Part shown: one piece after another, positions 27,132 to 36,070 of the stretch
Position numbering within the stretch: position 1 is the first letter of the stretch
How the letters are laid out: each line of letters starts with the position of its first letter
NCBI RefSeq assembly: GCF_017052465.1
Contig: NZ_JAFHKT010000110.1
Span: 1-53,098, forward strand
DNA length: 53,098 bases
DNA from: Arthrobacter pascens
Lineage (GTDB): Bacteria; Actinomycetota; Actinomycetes; Actinomycetales; Micrococcaceae
Direction of reading: 5' to 3'
The notes under the pieces: model-generated
Seen by the model: the letters and a program-made list of their open reading frames with translations, nothing else
Told to the model about the DNA's origin: nothing
Databases searched by the model: none
Program-made: the position numbers and the translations under genes

Positions 27132-27166
27132 GTGTGGGGTCGCTCCGCTCCCGGAGCGGCCCACAC
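27132..27166 (+). promoter_or_regulatory. Intercistronic stem-loop between binding protein and ATPase genes
   Basis: GTGTGGG (27132-27138) pairs with CCCACAC (27160-27166), enclosing a second stem GCTCCG/CGGAGC with a CTCC loop. No T run follows, so it is more likely to protect the binding-protein mRNA or reduce read-through than to stop transcription fully. Confidence 0.55.
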
Positions 27167-27189
27167 AACCGGACCGAGAATAGGCCGCC

Positions 27190-28722
27190 ATGACCACAAC
27201 TTCCTCCCGCCAGCCGCTGCTGCAGCTGGAAGGCATTACAAAGCGCTTCGGTGCCACACTCGCGCTCAACAACGTCCACTTCGACCTGCATGCCGGTGAA
27301 GTACATGCCCTGATGGGCGAGAACGGGGCCGGTAAATCCACCCTGATGAAGATCCTGGCCGGGAACGTTGCCCGCGATTCCGGACGCATCCTGTTGGACG
27401 GCACCGAGATCGACATCCGCTCCCCGCACGAGGCCGTGTCCAACGGCATCGCCATCATCCATCAGGAGCTGAACACGGTGCCGGCGATGACAGTTGCCGA
27501 GAACCTGGCCCTCGGACGCGAGCCGTCAACCAGATTCGGGGCCCTGGACCGCCGCGCCATGATCGCCCAGGCCCGTGAGAAGCTCGCCCGGGTCGGTGCA
27601 CGGATTGACCCACGCCGCGAGCTCGGCCAGCTCAGTGTCGGCATGCAACAGATGGTTGAGATTGCCCGGGCTGTCAGCGAGAACGCCAGAATCCTGGTAC
27701 TCGATGAACCAACGGCGGCCCTCTCACGGAACGAAACGCTCCACCTCTTCGCGATCATCAATGAACTGCGCGACGCAGGTGTCGGGCTCGTGTACATCTC
27801 CCACCGGATGGAAGAGGTCTGGGAGCTTGCCGACCGTGTGACCGTCTTCCGCGACGGTACGTACGTCGGTACCCGGGGGAAGACGGAGATCAGCCCTCCC
27901 GATGTCGTAAAGATGATGGTGGGACGCAACCTTGAGGACCTTTACCACCACGACCGGCACAGCCCGGGGGATGTCATGCTCGACGTCAAGGGACTCACTG
28001 ACGGAGCCGGAATCGGGCCGGTCAGCTTCCAGGTCCGCTCCGGCGAAGTTGTCGCCCTTTCCGGGCTCATCGGGGCCGGCCGCACGGAAACGGCCCGGAT
28101 GATCTTTGGCGCCGACCGTTCCCGCGGCGGCACCGTCACCGTCCAAGGCAAGACCGCAGTGGCCTCCAGCCCGGCTCAGGCGATCGCCCGTGGAATCGCC
28201 ATGGTCCCCGAGGACCGCAAAGACCAGGCCTTGTTCGTGTCCCACAGCGTAGAGGACAACATTGCCGTCAGTTCCCTTGGCGGGCACGTAAACGCCGGCG
28301 TGCTCCAACGGGCCAGAATCCGGAATGCCGTGAAAAAGCAGATGGAACGCCTGCATCTGCGGCAGAACGCCCTGCGCCTGCCGGTCAGCGCGCTTTCGGG
28401 AGGCAACCAGCAAAAGGCGGTTCTGGCCCGATGGCTGATGCGCGAATCCGACGTGCTGATCCTGGATGAACCCACCCGGGGTGTGGATATCGGCGCGAAA
28501 AGCGAAATCTATGAAGTCATCAATGACCTGGCCAAGGCCGGCAAGGCCATCCTGGTCATCTCATCGGACCTGCCCGAAGCGATCGGCATCAGTGACCGGC
28601 TCCTCGTGATGCGCTCCGGCCGGATCGTACAGGAACTCAACTCACGCACCGCCAGCGAAGAGGACGTCATGTCCCACGCGACCGGTACCGCAGCACAGAC
28701 AAACGGAGAATTCCATGACTAA
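27190..28722 (+). CDS. Ribose-type ABC transporter ATPase (double ATP-binding domain)
   Basis: A 510-aa RbsA-type ATPase with two fused ABC domains. The first has Walker A GENGAGKST (43-51) and a Q-loop in the usual place; the second has the degenerate Walker A GLIGAGRTETA and an intact signature LSGGNQQKAVLARWL and LDEPTRGVDIGAKSE, both typical of this family. It energises sugar import with the permease, whose gene overlaps it by eight bases. No frameshift or truncation is seen. Confidence 0.92.
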   Translation: MTTTSSRQPLLQLEGITKRFGATLALNNVHFDLHAGEVHALMGENGAGKSTLMKILAGNVARDSGRILLDGTEIDIRSPHEAVSNGIAIIHQELNTVPAMTVAENLALGREPSTRFGALDRRAMIAQAREKLARVGARIDPRRELGQLSVGMQQMVEIARAVSENARILVLDEPTAALSRNETLHLFAIINELRDAGVGLVYISHRMEEVWELADRVTVFRDGTYVGTRGKTEISPPDVVKMMVGRNLEDLYHHDRHSPGDVMLDVKGLTDGAGIGPVSFQVRSGEVVALSGLIGAGRTETARMIFGADRSRGGTVTVQGKTAVASSPAQAIARGIAMVPEDRKDQALFVSHSVEDNIAVSSLGGHVNAGVLQRARIRNAVKKQMERLHLRQNALRLPVSALSGGNQQKAVLARWLMRESDVLILDEPTRGVDIGAKSEIYEVINDLAKAGKAILVISSDLPEAIGISDRLLVMRSGRIVQELNSRTASEEDVMSHATGTAAQTNGEFHD

Positions 28723-29761
28723 CCAGGCTCTCAACCCACAGGACGCGGACGTCCGGCCAGAGGCCGTACCTGCGCCCGCCCGCGGCTTCGACTTCGCCTA
28801 CTGGTGGGACCGCGTCGGCATCCTCGTAGTCCTGATCGCACTCGTGGCGCTGATGGTAGTCATCGCCCCGAACTTCGCGAGCTTCAACAATCTGCTCAAC
28901 ATCGCCCGATCTATCTCAATCAACGCCATCCTGGCGGCCGGAATGACATTCGTCATTCTCGCCGCCGGAATCGACCTCTCCGTCGGCTCCATCTTGGCCG
29001 TCTCCGGGGTCGCATCGGTCATGACTGGCATCGCAGGACTGCCCGCACCCGTCGCGATCCTGGTCGGAGTCTTGACAGGGGCGGTCGCAGGACTTATCAA
29101 CGGCATGCTCAGCGCCTACCTGGCACTGGCCGCCTTCATCGTCACCCTCGGCACCATGACCTTCCTGCGGGGCTTGGCATACACAATGACCGACGGGCAA
29201 CCCATCGTCTCGAACACACTCAGTTTCCGGGACATCGGCAATGGCTACCTGGCCGGCATTCCGGTGCCGGTGGTGATCATGATCATCGTCTACGTCGCGG
29301 CATGGTTCGTCCTTGAGCGCACCCGCTATGGCCGGCACGTCTACGCCGTGGGCGGCAACGCAGAAGCCGCCAGGCTGGCAGGCATCAACGTCAAACGCGT
29401 CATCACCTCCGTCTACGTCATCGCCGGAGTCTGCGCCGGACTCGCAGGCGTCATCTTCTCAGCCCGCGTCGTCTCCGCCCAGCCCACAGCCGGCACCGGC
29501 TACGAACTGGACGCCATTGCAGCCGTTGTCCTGGGCGGCACGAGTCTCGTCGGCGGACGCGGACGGATCTACGGCACCCTGATCGGCTCCATCATTCTCG
29601 GTGTCCTCAGCACAGGGCTGATCCTGATGAACGTCCAATTCTTCACCCAGCTGCTGATCAAGGGCCTCGTCATCATCCTCGCCGTGGCTATCGACAGCCT
29701 GAAACAACGCACGCTCCGCCTGCCGTGGTCCAGGGCCATCGCCGCCCAGACACCCGCATAA
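28715..29761 (+). CDS. Ribose-type ABC transporter permease
   Basis: A 348-aa RbsC-type permease with about nine hydrophobic segments and the family core GGNAEAARLAGINVKRV. It starts inside the end of the ATPase gene (8-bp overlap), so synthesis of the two is coupled. It forms the membrane channel of the importer encoded here. The specific sugar is not known; the presence of the sugar-acid genes 20 kb upstream does not settle it. Confidence 0.9.
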   Translation: MTNQALNPQDADVRPEAVPAPARGFDFAYWWDRVGILVVLIALVALMVVIAPNFASFNNLLNIARSISINAILAAGMTFVILAAGIDLSVGSILAVSGVASVMTGIAGLPAPVAILVGVLTGAVAGLINGMLSAYLALAAFIVTLGTMTFLRGLAYTMTDGQPIVSNTLSFRDIGNGYLAGIPVPVVIMIIVYVAAWFVLERTRYGRHVYAVGGNAEAARLAGINVKRVITSVYVIAGVCAGLAGVIFSARVVSAQPTAGTGYELDAIAAVVLGGTSLVGGRGRIYGTLIGSIILGVLSTGLILMNVQFFTQLLIKGLVIILAVAIDSLKQRTLRLPWSRAIAAQTPA

Positions 29762-29872
29762 GGCAAACCGACGTAACCCGCAGCCGCATCCTGCCTGCCC
29801 GCCGGGACATTCCGGCCGCTTTCCTAGAGTGGCCGGGTAGTAGCCCAGCGCCAAATTTGAGAGGAAAAGCCA

Positions 29873-31222
29873 GTGGCATTACCCACCATCACCGTCCAGG
29901 ACCCACTTCCCGGCCGCCGAATCAACGAACCAGTGACCTTCACTGTCGACGCCGAATTGACCGAAAACCTCTGGACCGCAACCACCAGCGCCGGAGAGAC
30001 CCTCATCTGCCAGCGGCTGCACACCCAGCCCGAACCCGGCAAAACCACGTTCATCACCGTCGTGACCTTTGAAGAAAGCGTGGAGCTCACCCTGGCCGCA
30101 CCCGTCACAGGACGCGTCGACGGGATCACTGAACGGGAACCCGTCGAATCCGACGCCTTCGTCCGCCTGGACACGGGATACTTCGACCTCGAAATGTGCT
30201 CGGGGACCGCCGAGGGCACCGGCTCCTCAAAGTGGGGACTGCGTCACTTCGCAACCCTGAAAGAGGGCATCGACCTGCTGCCCTCGGGCAACAACGCCAT
30301 CGGCGGCTTCTACGGCCCCTTCTTCACCCCCGAAAACGGCCTCATTAACCCGCCCGAACACGCCACCGTAGAAATAGAAACCATCGAACACGGTCCGGTC
30401 CTGCACCACTACCGGATGCACGGCACCGTCCCCGACGGCCTGCTCGAGGAGCTCAAGGGCAAGACGTTTTCCATCGACTGGAAATTCACCCACGGCACCC
30501 CCTACTTCACGCGCAACTACCGGGTTGATGACTTCCAGACAGTCATCAACGGGCGCTCCATAACCAACAAGATCACCGTCGGCGACGAATTTGAGGCCGG
30601 CCAGGGCGATGTGGTCTTTGACCGCTTCGAAGCATACGGCGGCACACGATATCGCGCCGGGGACCCCTACGCCGCTGAACTCGCACACATGGTCGATGAA
30701 ACCATCGCGAACTCAACGTCCAGCACTGCGAAGTTCCAAGACTTCCGCCGTCAGCTCACCGGCAACATCGAAGCCGCGCACTGGGATCTGTACTGGCGCC
30801 TGTTCTGCAGCTGGGAAGGCGCCCTGGACAACGAGGAAATCCGTGCACGCCTCGCCCGGGTCAGGGCAACCTCGCACGTGCTCGCCGACCTGCCCGAGCG
30901 GCATTGGACGATAGCGGATGCCCCCGTCGACGTCTCGGCCGTGCCGCACGAAACCATCTTCGCCGGGCCGACCTCCAAAACCGCCGAATTCCATTCAGAA
31001 CTCGACAGGACCATGGTCTGGTGGACCTCCGAACCCTCCGGTGCCTTCCAGATCGTCCAGCGCCGGCAATCCGGCTGGGTCAACTGGGGAACCAACGGCG
31101 AAAACGAGTGCCCCGAACTTCCCGTCGGCGTCCAGATCAAAACCGCATACGGAATGTTCAGCGACGGCTGGCAGCACGTGGCAGACCAACTGGAGAGTGC
31201 ACCCACGGTCCACCAGGCCTAA
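29873..31222 (+). CDS. Unrecognised 449-aa protein of the sugar ABC operon
   Basis: I do not recognise this protein. The GTG at 29873 has GAGAGGAAAAG upstream, and it is 111 bases after the permease in the same direction, followed by a second LacI gene. It has no signal peptide or membrane segment. The composition is rich in Trp, Tyr, His and Thr with alternating beta-type stretches (for example VTFTVDAELTENLWTATT, FSIDWKFTHGTPYFTRNY and WVNWGTNGENECPELPVG), so a carbohydrate-binding beta-sandwich, mutarotase-like or lyase-like fold is plausible. Its place suggests cytoplasmic processing of the imported sugar. Function stays open. Confidence 0.75.
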   Translation: MALPTITVQDPLPGRRINEPVTFTVDAELTENLWTATTSAGETLICQRLHTQPEPGKTTFITVVTFEESVELTLAAPVTGRVDGITEREPVESDAFVRLDTGYFDLEMCSGTAEGTGSSKWGLRHFATLKEGIDLLPSGNNAIGGFYGPFFTPENGLINPPEHATVEIETIEHGPVLHHYRMHGTVPDGLLEELKGKTFSIDWKFTHGTPYFTRNYRVDDFQTVINGRSITNKITVGDEFEAGQGDVVFDRFEAYGGTRYRAGDPYAAELAHMVDETIANSTSSTAKFQDFRRQLTGNIEAAHWDLYWRLFCSWEGALDNEEIRARLARVRATSHVLADLPERHWTIADAPVDVSAVPHETIFAGPTSKTAEFHSELDRTMVWWTSEPSGAFQIVQRRQSGWVNWGTNGENECPELPVGVQIKTAYGMFSDGWQHVADQLESAPTVHQA

Positions 31223-31247
31223 AGGCTGGCCGATGGGCCTCTGGACA

Positions 31248-31262
31248 TGGCAGCGGCTGCCA
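31248..31262. promoter_or_regulatory. Palindromic operator candidate before LacI gene 2
   Basis: TGGCAGC-G-GCTGCCA is an exact palindrome 25 bases before the second LacI gene and 26 bases after the 449-aa gene. Palindromes of this size are common LacI-family operators; a role in RNA is also possible. Confidence 0.4.
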
Positions 31263-31286
31263 GTCCCCGACAAGATATGAATTGAG

Positions 31287-32387
31287 GTGAGCCAGACGGG
31301 CAGAACGATGGCCGAGGCCAATGACATCATTGAGCCCCGCGTCAGCTCGCATTCGGATGTGGTGGGAGTAGCCAGGCCGCGGATGCGTGATGTGGCTGCC
31401 TTGGCCGAAGTAGGCATCAAAACCGTATCCCGAGTCATCAATGACGAGCCTGGTGTTTCTGAAGTCACCCGCCAGAAAGTGCTGCAGGCGGCGCAGCGGC
31501 TGAACTACGAGCTGGACATTGCAGCCCAAAGCCTCCGCCGGGCCGGCCGACAAACACTGTCCATCGGGCTGCTGCTTCCCAGCGTTGCCAACCCGTTCCA
31601 TGGGCAAATTCATCGGGCCCTGGGGGATGTTCTCGCGAGTCACGGCATGGCGGTCCTCGCGGCCAGCCTGGATGATGACGCTGCACGTGAAGAGGCGCTC
31701 GTCAAGGCGTTTCTCCGGAGGCGTGTGGATGGACTGGTTCTAACCCCGGTCGCCAAAAGCCAACGATACCTGCCGGAACATTCCAGTGACCTTCCCATGG
31801 TCTTCATCGACAGGGAACCGGTCGGCACCGACGCCGATGCAGTGGTCAGCGATAACGCCGCAGGCGCCGCCAAGGCCGCTGCCCACCTCATTTCCCAAGG
31901 CCACACCAAACTCGCCTACCTAGCTGGCCGCACCGATATCCAAACCGCGCGGCAGCGGCGGCGGGGCTTCACCGACGAGCTGGGCCGCGCAGGTATTTCC
32001 CCCGACACCGTTCACTTCCTGGAAGGACTGCGCAGTGAGGAATCGGCCCGGAAGGCGGTAAGAGAGTTACTCACGGGCGCTGAACCGCCGACGGCCATCT
32101 TCTCTGCACAGATTTTGGTGACCTTCGGTGTAATGCGGGCGTTACAGGAGCTGGGGCTGAACCGGGCTGTGGCCCTGGTCGGTTTCGGCGACTTCACCCT
32201 CTCGGACATGATGGATCCTGGCATAACGGTGGTCGCCCAGCACCCCGAACATATCGGCCGGGTAGCGGCAGAACGGATTCTGGCCCGTATCAATGGAGAC
32301 CAGCAGGAACCGCAAACTTACATCGTCCCTTGTGAACTGATCCTCCGAGGGTCAGGTGAAGTTCCGCCGCCCCCGCCTAACCGGTGA
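31287..32387 (+). CDS. LacI-family transcriptional regulator 2
   Basis: A 366-aa LacI/GalR regulator. The HTH is MRDVAALAEVGIKTVSRVIN, followed by hinge and sugar-binding core (LLPSVANPFHGQIHRAL). The N-terminal extension of about 30 residues before the HTH is unusual; an ATG at 31308 would shorten it, and the true start is uncertain. It closes the ABC-transporter unit, and together with LacI 1 gives the locus two regulators, perhaps one for transport and one for the 449-aa protein. Effector unknown. Confidence 0.86.
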   Translation: MSQTGRTMAEANDIIEPRVSSHSDVVGVARPRMRDVAALAEVGIKTVSRVINDEPGVSEVTRQKVLQAAQRLNYELDIAAQSLRRAGRQTLSIGLLLPSVANPFHGQIHRALGDVLASHGMAVLAASLDDDAAREEALVKAFLRRRVDGLVLTPVAKSQRYLPEHSSDLPMVFIDREPVGTDADAVVSDNAAGAAKAAAHLISQGHTKLAYLAGRTDIQTARQRRRGFTDELGRAGISPDTVHFLEGLRSEESARKAVRELLTGAEPPTAIFSAQILVTFGVMRALQELGLNRAVALVGFGDFTLSDMMDPGITVVAQHPEHIGRVAAERILARINGDQQEPQTYIVPCELILRGSGEVPPPPPNR

Positions 32388-32506
32388 GCCGCACGACGCC
32401 TCACTTCCCACTTCCGGTACCCCCATTTGGACGTTCTTCTGGAAAGGCCCTAGAACTCAAACTGACAGATTGTGGGTTTGGAGGCACTGGTGGCTGGACA
32501 GCGGAT

Positions 32507-33195
32507 CGTGGCATGGGCCTGTCGGTCCAGGGTCATTTCCGCGTAGTTTCCGGCAACGCCAGCATGGCGATGCCGGAAACCGGGATCGGATTCTTCCCCG
32601 ATATCGGCGCCAGCTACTTCCTGCCGCGTCTCTCGGGCGCAGTGGGCATGTACTTGGGATTAACGGGAGTCAGAATCAGTGCGGCAGATGCGATCTATGC
32701 TGGTCTGGCCACACACTTCATTGACAGCAGCACCATAATTCCGTGCCTGCAGCCCTGGCATGCAGGCCCGATATGCCCGTCGACCAGATCCTGAGCTCCC
32801 TCGGACCGGGAACCCCGGGAAGAGAGAGCGACCTGGCCCGCCAACGGTCGCATATCGACTGGTGCTACAGCGCCCCTACGCTCAATGGCATCGACGAGAG
32901 ATTGGCCGCCATCCCCGGGCCCTGGGCCTCAGATACCCGGAATACCCTGCGCAAGCTTTCGCCCCAGAGCCTGCGACTGACCTACGACCTGCTCGCGTGG
33001 GGCAAACAGCGCAACCTGCGCGACTGCCTCGCACTGGAAATGCAGTTGACGCGGCAAGTCATCAAGACCGCAGACTTCATAGAAGGAGTGCGAGCCGCGG
33101 TCGTCGACAAGGACCGCAACCCCGCTTGGGAACAATCCCGTTCCCTTCAGTTGTCACCCGACGGCATGTCCATCGGGAGCACTGAAAGTGCTCAG
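32507..33195 (+). pseudogene. 3-hydroxyisobutyryl-CoA hydrolase/enoyl-CoA hydratase-family pseudogene
   Basis: Two frames together give an ECH_2-type protein without its start. The first (about 32507-32735) reads GMGLSVQGHFRVV, then MAMPETGIGFFPDIGASYFL and LGLTGVRISAADAIYAGLAT, all family hallmarks. The frame then shifts near 32740-32760 and the C-terminal domain follows in the next frame (PVDQILSSLGPGTPG to LRDCLALEMQLTRQVIKTAD and FIEGVRAAVVDKDRNPAW). The first hundred residues, including the start, are replaced by unrelated sequence. Clearly dead. Confidence 0.8.
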
Positions 33196-33924
33196 AAATG
33201 GTTTTCTCCGTCTTCGGCGGTGACCTCCGTCCGGCGAAGTCTGTCTCTGAAGGCTGTACAGGTGCCTCGAGACCTGTCTCAAGAAGAGGATCGACAGTCT
33301 CACATCACGGCGTCGGCAGGCTGCTTGCGCGCTGGGGCGTTTAGTCAGCGCTGCGATTGCAGCAAACTACCGGATAGCACTTCTCTCCTCAGTTGACGCG
33401 TTGAAGTACACCCCAACCTGACGCCGCTCCGTCATGCAGTCAGACAACAGGCTGGCAATGAACAGACATGAAAGACCAGCCAAGCAGCAGTACCTCGCTT
33501 CCGGACATCGGCAAAAAAGTCACAGCGTCATGTACTCGACTCCGACGGCACCCATGGACGGTCATGGACGGATAAAGCCTCGATCCATGGAAGACGGGCG
33601 GTGAGCATCATGGGCCACAACGTAGACCAACGTTGCCCCGCTGGCGGTCGCTATCGGACTGCCTGCGGGAGCGACTCCGGTTTCCTACCGGTTGGGCGCA
33701 GGTCATGTCATCCTCCACCGCACCCACCATGAACGAGCAGAACAGCCACCAGTAGCCGGTCAGGAGGACCCTGGTGAACAGCCAACGACGATGCAACAAA
33801 GAAGGCCGCACCGTATTTTTCCCGGATCATGTTGGCAGAGCCATGAACGCCCATGAACTGGTATCGAACGACAAACCGACGATCCAACTAGGCAAGGAGG
33901 CCCCCGGCCCCAGCAACGGCCACC
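33196..33924. other. Decayed stretch before the right att-like repeat
   Basis: No gene. It contains the second copy of the 18-bp repeat (33405-33422) and a short segment around 33360 (ATTGCAGCAAACTAC) that resembles 9990-10004. Nothing else is recognised. Confidence 0.4.
33405..33422. repeat. 18-bp direct repeat, second copy
   Basis: Identical to 14376-14393 (AGTACACCCCAACCTGAC), same orientation, about 19 kb apart. Confidence 0.5.
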
Positions 33925-33950
33925 AACAAAAATGGCCCCCGAAGGGGCCC
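33925..33950 (-). terminator. Minus-strand terminator downstream of tRNA-like 3' end
   Basis: On the minus strand GGCCCC-TTCG-GGGGCC is followed by ATTTTTG, a textbook intrinsic terminator with a UUCG loop. It lies about 60 bases after the tRNA-like 3' end of the right repeat, as expected if that repeat derives from a once-functional tRNA locus. Confidence 0.7.
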
Positions 33951-33962
33951 ACAAGTTAAGCC

Positions 33963-34141
33963 TTGTACACAGTCAGCAGCAAGAAAGCCTCTGACCTGCG
34001 GAGACACTGTGCCCGAGGTGGGACTCGAACCGCATTCCAACCCCCGCAAACACTTGGGAACTCCCGAAAACATACCGAATCCGGCCCAATCCGACCGATG
34101 TACGACCCAGTCCGAAGCCAAGAGTGTGGACAATGTCCACA
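33963..34141 (-). repeat. att-like direct repeat, right copy
   Basis: Aligns with 171-351 over its length. The tRNA-like 3' end (33986-34030) is almost identical to the left copy, the T-stem 5' arm is again not complementary, and the distal inverted repeat (TGTGGACA 34125-34132, one base, TGTCCACA 34134-34141) is conserved but shorter. TTGTACACA replaces TTGTCCACA at the near end (33963-33971). A terminator follows on the minus strand. It marks the right border of the accessory block. Confidence 0.7.
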
Positions 34142-34629
34142 GTCTCTTTTTGCCACATTCCGGCGACCCAACAAGCGGTGCCGCGCCAGCCGCCTCCCAG
34201 AAGGGTCGAATCACTTGACCCCTGTCTTCCCTCACAGGGACGGCCCCTTTCGTTCCGGGAGCCGTTAGCAATCAGGCTGCACTAAGGCCACGTAGTGTCG
34301 AAACCGTCAGGCAAAAGTGCCACTGCCCACCGGCGGCATTCGGAGCGCTTCCGTTTTGTGACGGAAGGCCGAATTTCGGCGTTGGAAATGCGTGGGGAGC
34401 GCCTGTAAAAGGGGCGGTTTCCTGCCCACGATTCGTGGCGCTTTTCACAGGGCTCTGGAAAGTCGGAACCGCTCAGCTGTTGGGACGCAGATGTCAAAGG
34501 CGAACCGCTTCTTTGGCCGGTCTGGTTCCACTAAAACTAATCAGGCTGGTAAAGGCATGATTTCTGTGACGCTCCGGCCCCCGGTCCGCCGTAAGTCCTT
34601 GGGGCCGTGATGCTGACCGGTTCCAACCG
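34142..34629. other. Intergenic stretch right of the repeat
   Basis: No genuine reading frame. A small hairpin TTCCGT-TTTGTG-ACGGAA lies at about 34347-34364, and a GC-rich stem (GGCCCC/GGGGCC, roughly 34576-34606) could end minus-strand transcription of the glycosyltransferase. Confidence 0.4.
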
Positions 34630-35706
34630 TCACCTACGCTGCAGGGCTGCTGCTTCTGCTGCGGTGGCCACCAACTGGCGGGCAGCTTGGTCCCAGCTAT
34701 ACTCCCCGGCGCGGGCCATCGATTGACGTGAGGCCTCCCGGCAGTGATCCACGTCGGTCAGTTCCTGAACGGCTACCGCAAATGCCGTGGGCGACTGTGG
34801 GTCAACCTAGGAGGCGGCGTTGGCGCCGACCTCGCGGAAGATCGGGATGTCGCTGGCAATCACCGGGGTGCCCAGCGCCATGGCCTCCACCAGCGGGAGG
34901 CCGTAGCCTTCGGCCTTGGACAGGCTGACCAGCGCGGTGGTGCGCTTGAGCAGTTCCATGTACTCGTCGTCGGTCACCCCGTTATGGAACACCACGTTGG
35001 CCCCGGAAGGGATCTGCCCTTCAAGCTCGGCGCGGCGGTGCGGTGTGATCCGGCTGAGCAAGTACAGCGTGTAGTCAGGCAGTTCGGCCATCCCTGCGAG
35101 CATGGTTTCGACGTTCTTGTAGGGCATGAACGAGCCCATATAGAGCAGCGTCTTATCCGGTGCCGTTTCGGGGTCGCGGGACTGCTGGGCCGGCTGCGGC
35201 GCGTTGCTGATGATGCGCACCGGACGGCTGGTCAGGCGGTACTTGGCCATCAGGGCTTCTGTGGTCCTGCTGATGGTGGCCACCACGTCGGCACGGTTCA
35301 GCAGCACCCGCTGCGGCCAGTACGCCTTGTGGTACAGGCGCCAGAGTATCCGGATCGGGGCGGGCAGGAAGCCGGGGGGTGCCGCGTGTTCGTAGTAGAT
35401 GAGGTCGTGCAGGGTAAGCACCAGGCCGTACTTGCGGCCCCATGTACCCATGGTCTGCATGGGGCAGACCACGACGTCGGCGTTCAGCTGGTTCACCTGC
35501 CGTGCCACGAAAGGCTCCGCCGGGGAGAGCGGGCTGCTGATCAGCGTGTACGGGACGTCGGGAAGCAGCGCGAGTTGCCGGGGATGGCTGATCAGCATCG
35601 ACACATCGGCGATTTTGGCCGCGGCGGCGATGAGGCTGGCGCCGTAGCGGCTGATCCCATCGTGGTGATCCGTCCGGGTAAAACGAGCGTCAATCACAAT
35701 CTTCAC
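34630..35706 (-). pseudogene. GT4-family glycosyltransferase gene interrupted by an amber codon
   Basis: Family-1/4 glycosyltransferase, recognisable from KIVIDARFTRTDHHDGISRY at the N-terminus and the donor-binding SKAEGYGLPLVEAMALGTPVIASDIP. The frame stops at a TAG (34807-34809) after 299 codons, in the usual place of GANAAS-(Y/F)-VDP. The same frame then continues without another stop for 58 more codons, including VDPQSPTAFAVAVQEL and YSWDQAARQLVATAAE, which is the normal C-terminal end of this family, to TGA at 34630-34632. A full product would be about 358 aa. So a single nonsense mutation, a sequencing error, or read-through. A product ending at the TAG lacks the last helix region and may be inactive. 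Confidence 0.72.
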
Positions 35707-35785
35707 GCGGGATGGTCCCTAAGGAAGGCAAGCAGGACGGGGTCATTTCCTAGCCGGCATTTGGACGGAAGCAGGACGGCGGCCC

Positions 35786-36043
35786 TCAAACCGGCACCAG
35801 GTTCAGGGCAGACGCAAGGAGGACAATGACCCCCGCCGCGGCGAGGAAACCTGCAGCAGCGGCAGGAGAGACCTCGACGAGGTCAGGCGCGGATCGGGCT
35901 GAGATGGGGTAGAGGATGGGTTGGTCGGCCACCGGTCTGTTCTTGCCCGCTCTTGCCCGTCCGGTACGCCTATGCACCGTTTGGATTACAACAGCCGCCG
36001 CCATTAGGAACAGTCCAACTATTACCGCGTCCAGGTTCGTCAC
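35786..36043 (-). CDS. Small membrane protein, 85 aa
   Basis: The GTG at 36043 has TCGGAGG upstream. The predicted protein has a hydrophobic N-terminal segment (about residues 5-20), a charged loop rich in Arg and Pro, and a C-terminal hydrophobic segment (about 63-82). No family recognised. It lies 27 bases after a second small membrane-protein gene and downstream of the mycofactocin GMC oxidoreductase, so it may belong to the same transcription unit, perhaps as an electron-transfer or assembly helper. Confidence 0.6.
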   Translation of the reverse strand: MTNLDAVIVGLFLMAAAVVIQTVHRRTGRARAGKNRPVADQPILYPISARSAPDLVEVSPAAAAGFLAAAGVIVLLASALNLVPV

Positions 36044-36070
36044 GATGATGCCTCCGAAGACTCGCTAGAG

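Noticed and set aside
34392..34610. 72-aa frame between right repeat and glycosyltransferase
   Set aside because: Arg/Gly-rich, no ribosome site, and no family similarity.
7364..34809. Amber recoding as a general feature (two TAG codons at aromatic positions)
   Set aside because: Only two cases, one in a clearly truncated remnant, and no recoding signal or pyrrolysine machinery is visible; mutation or error is simpler.
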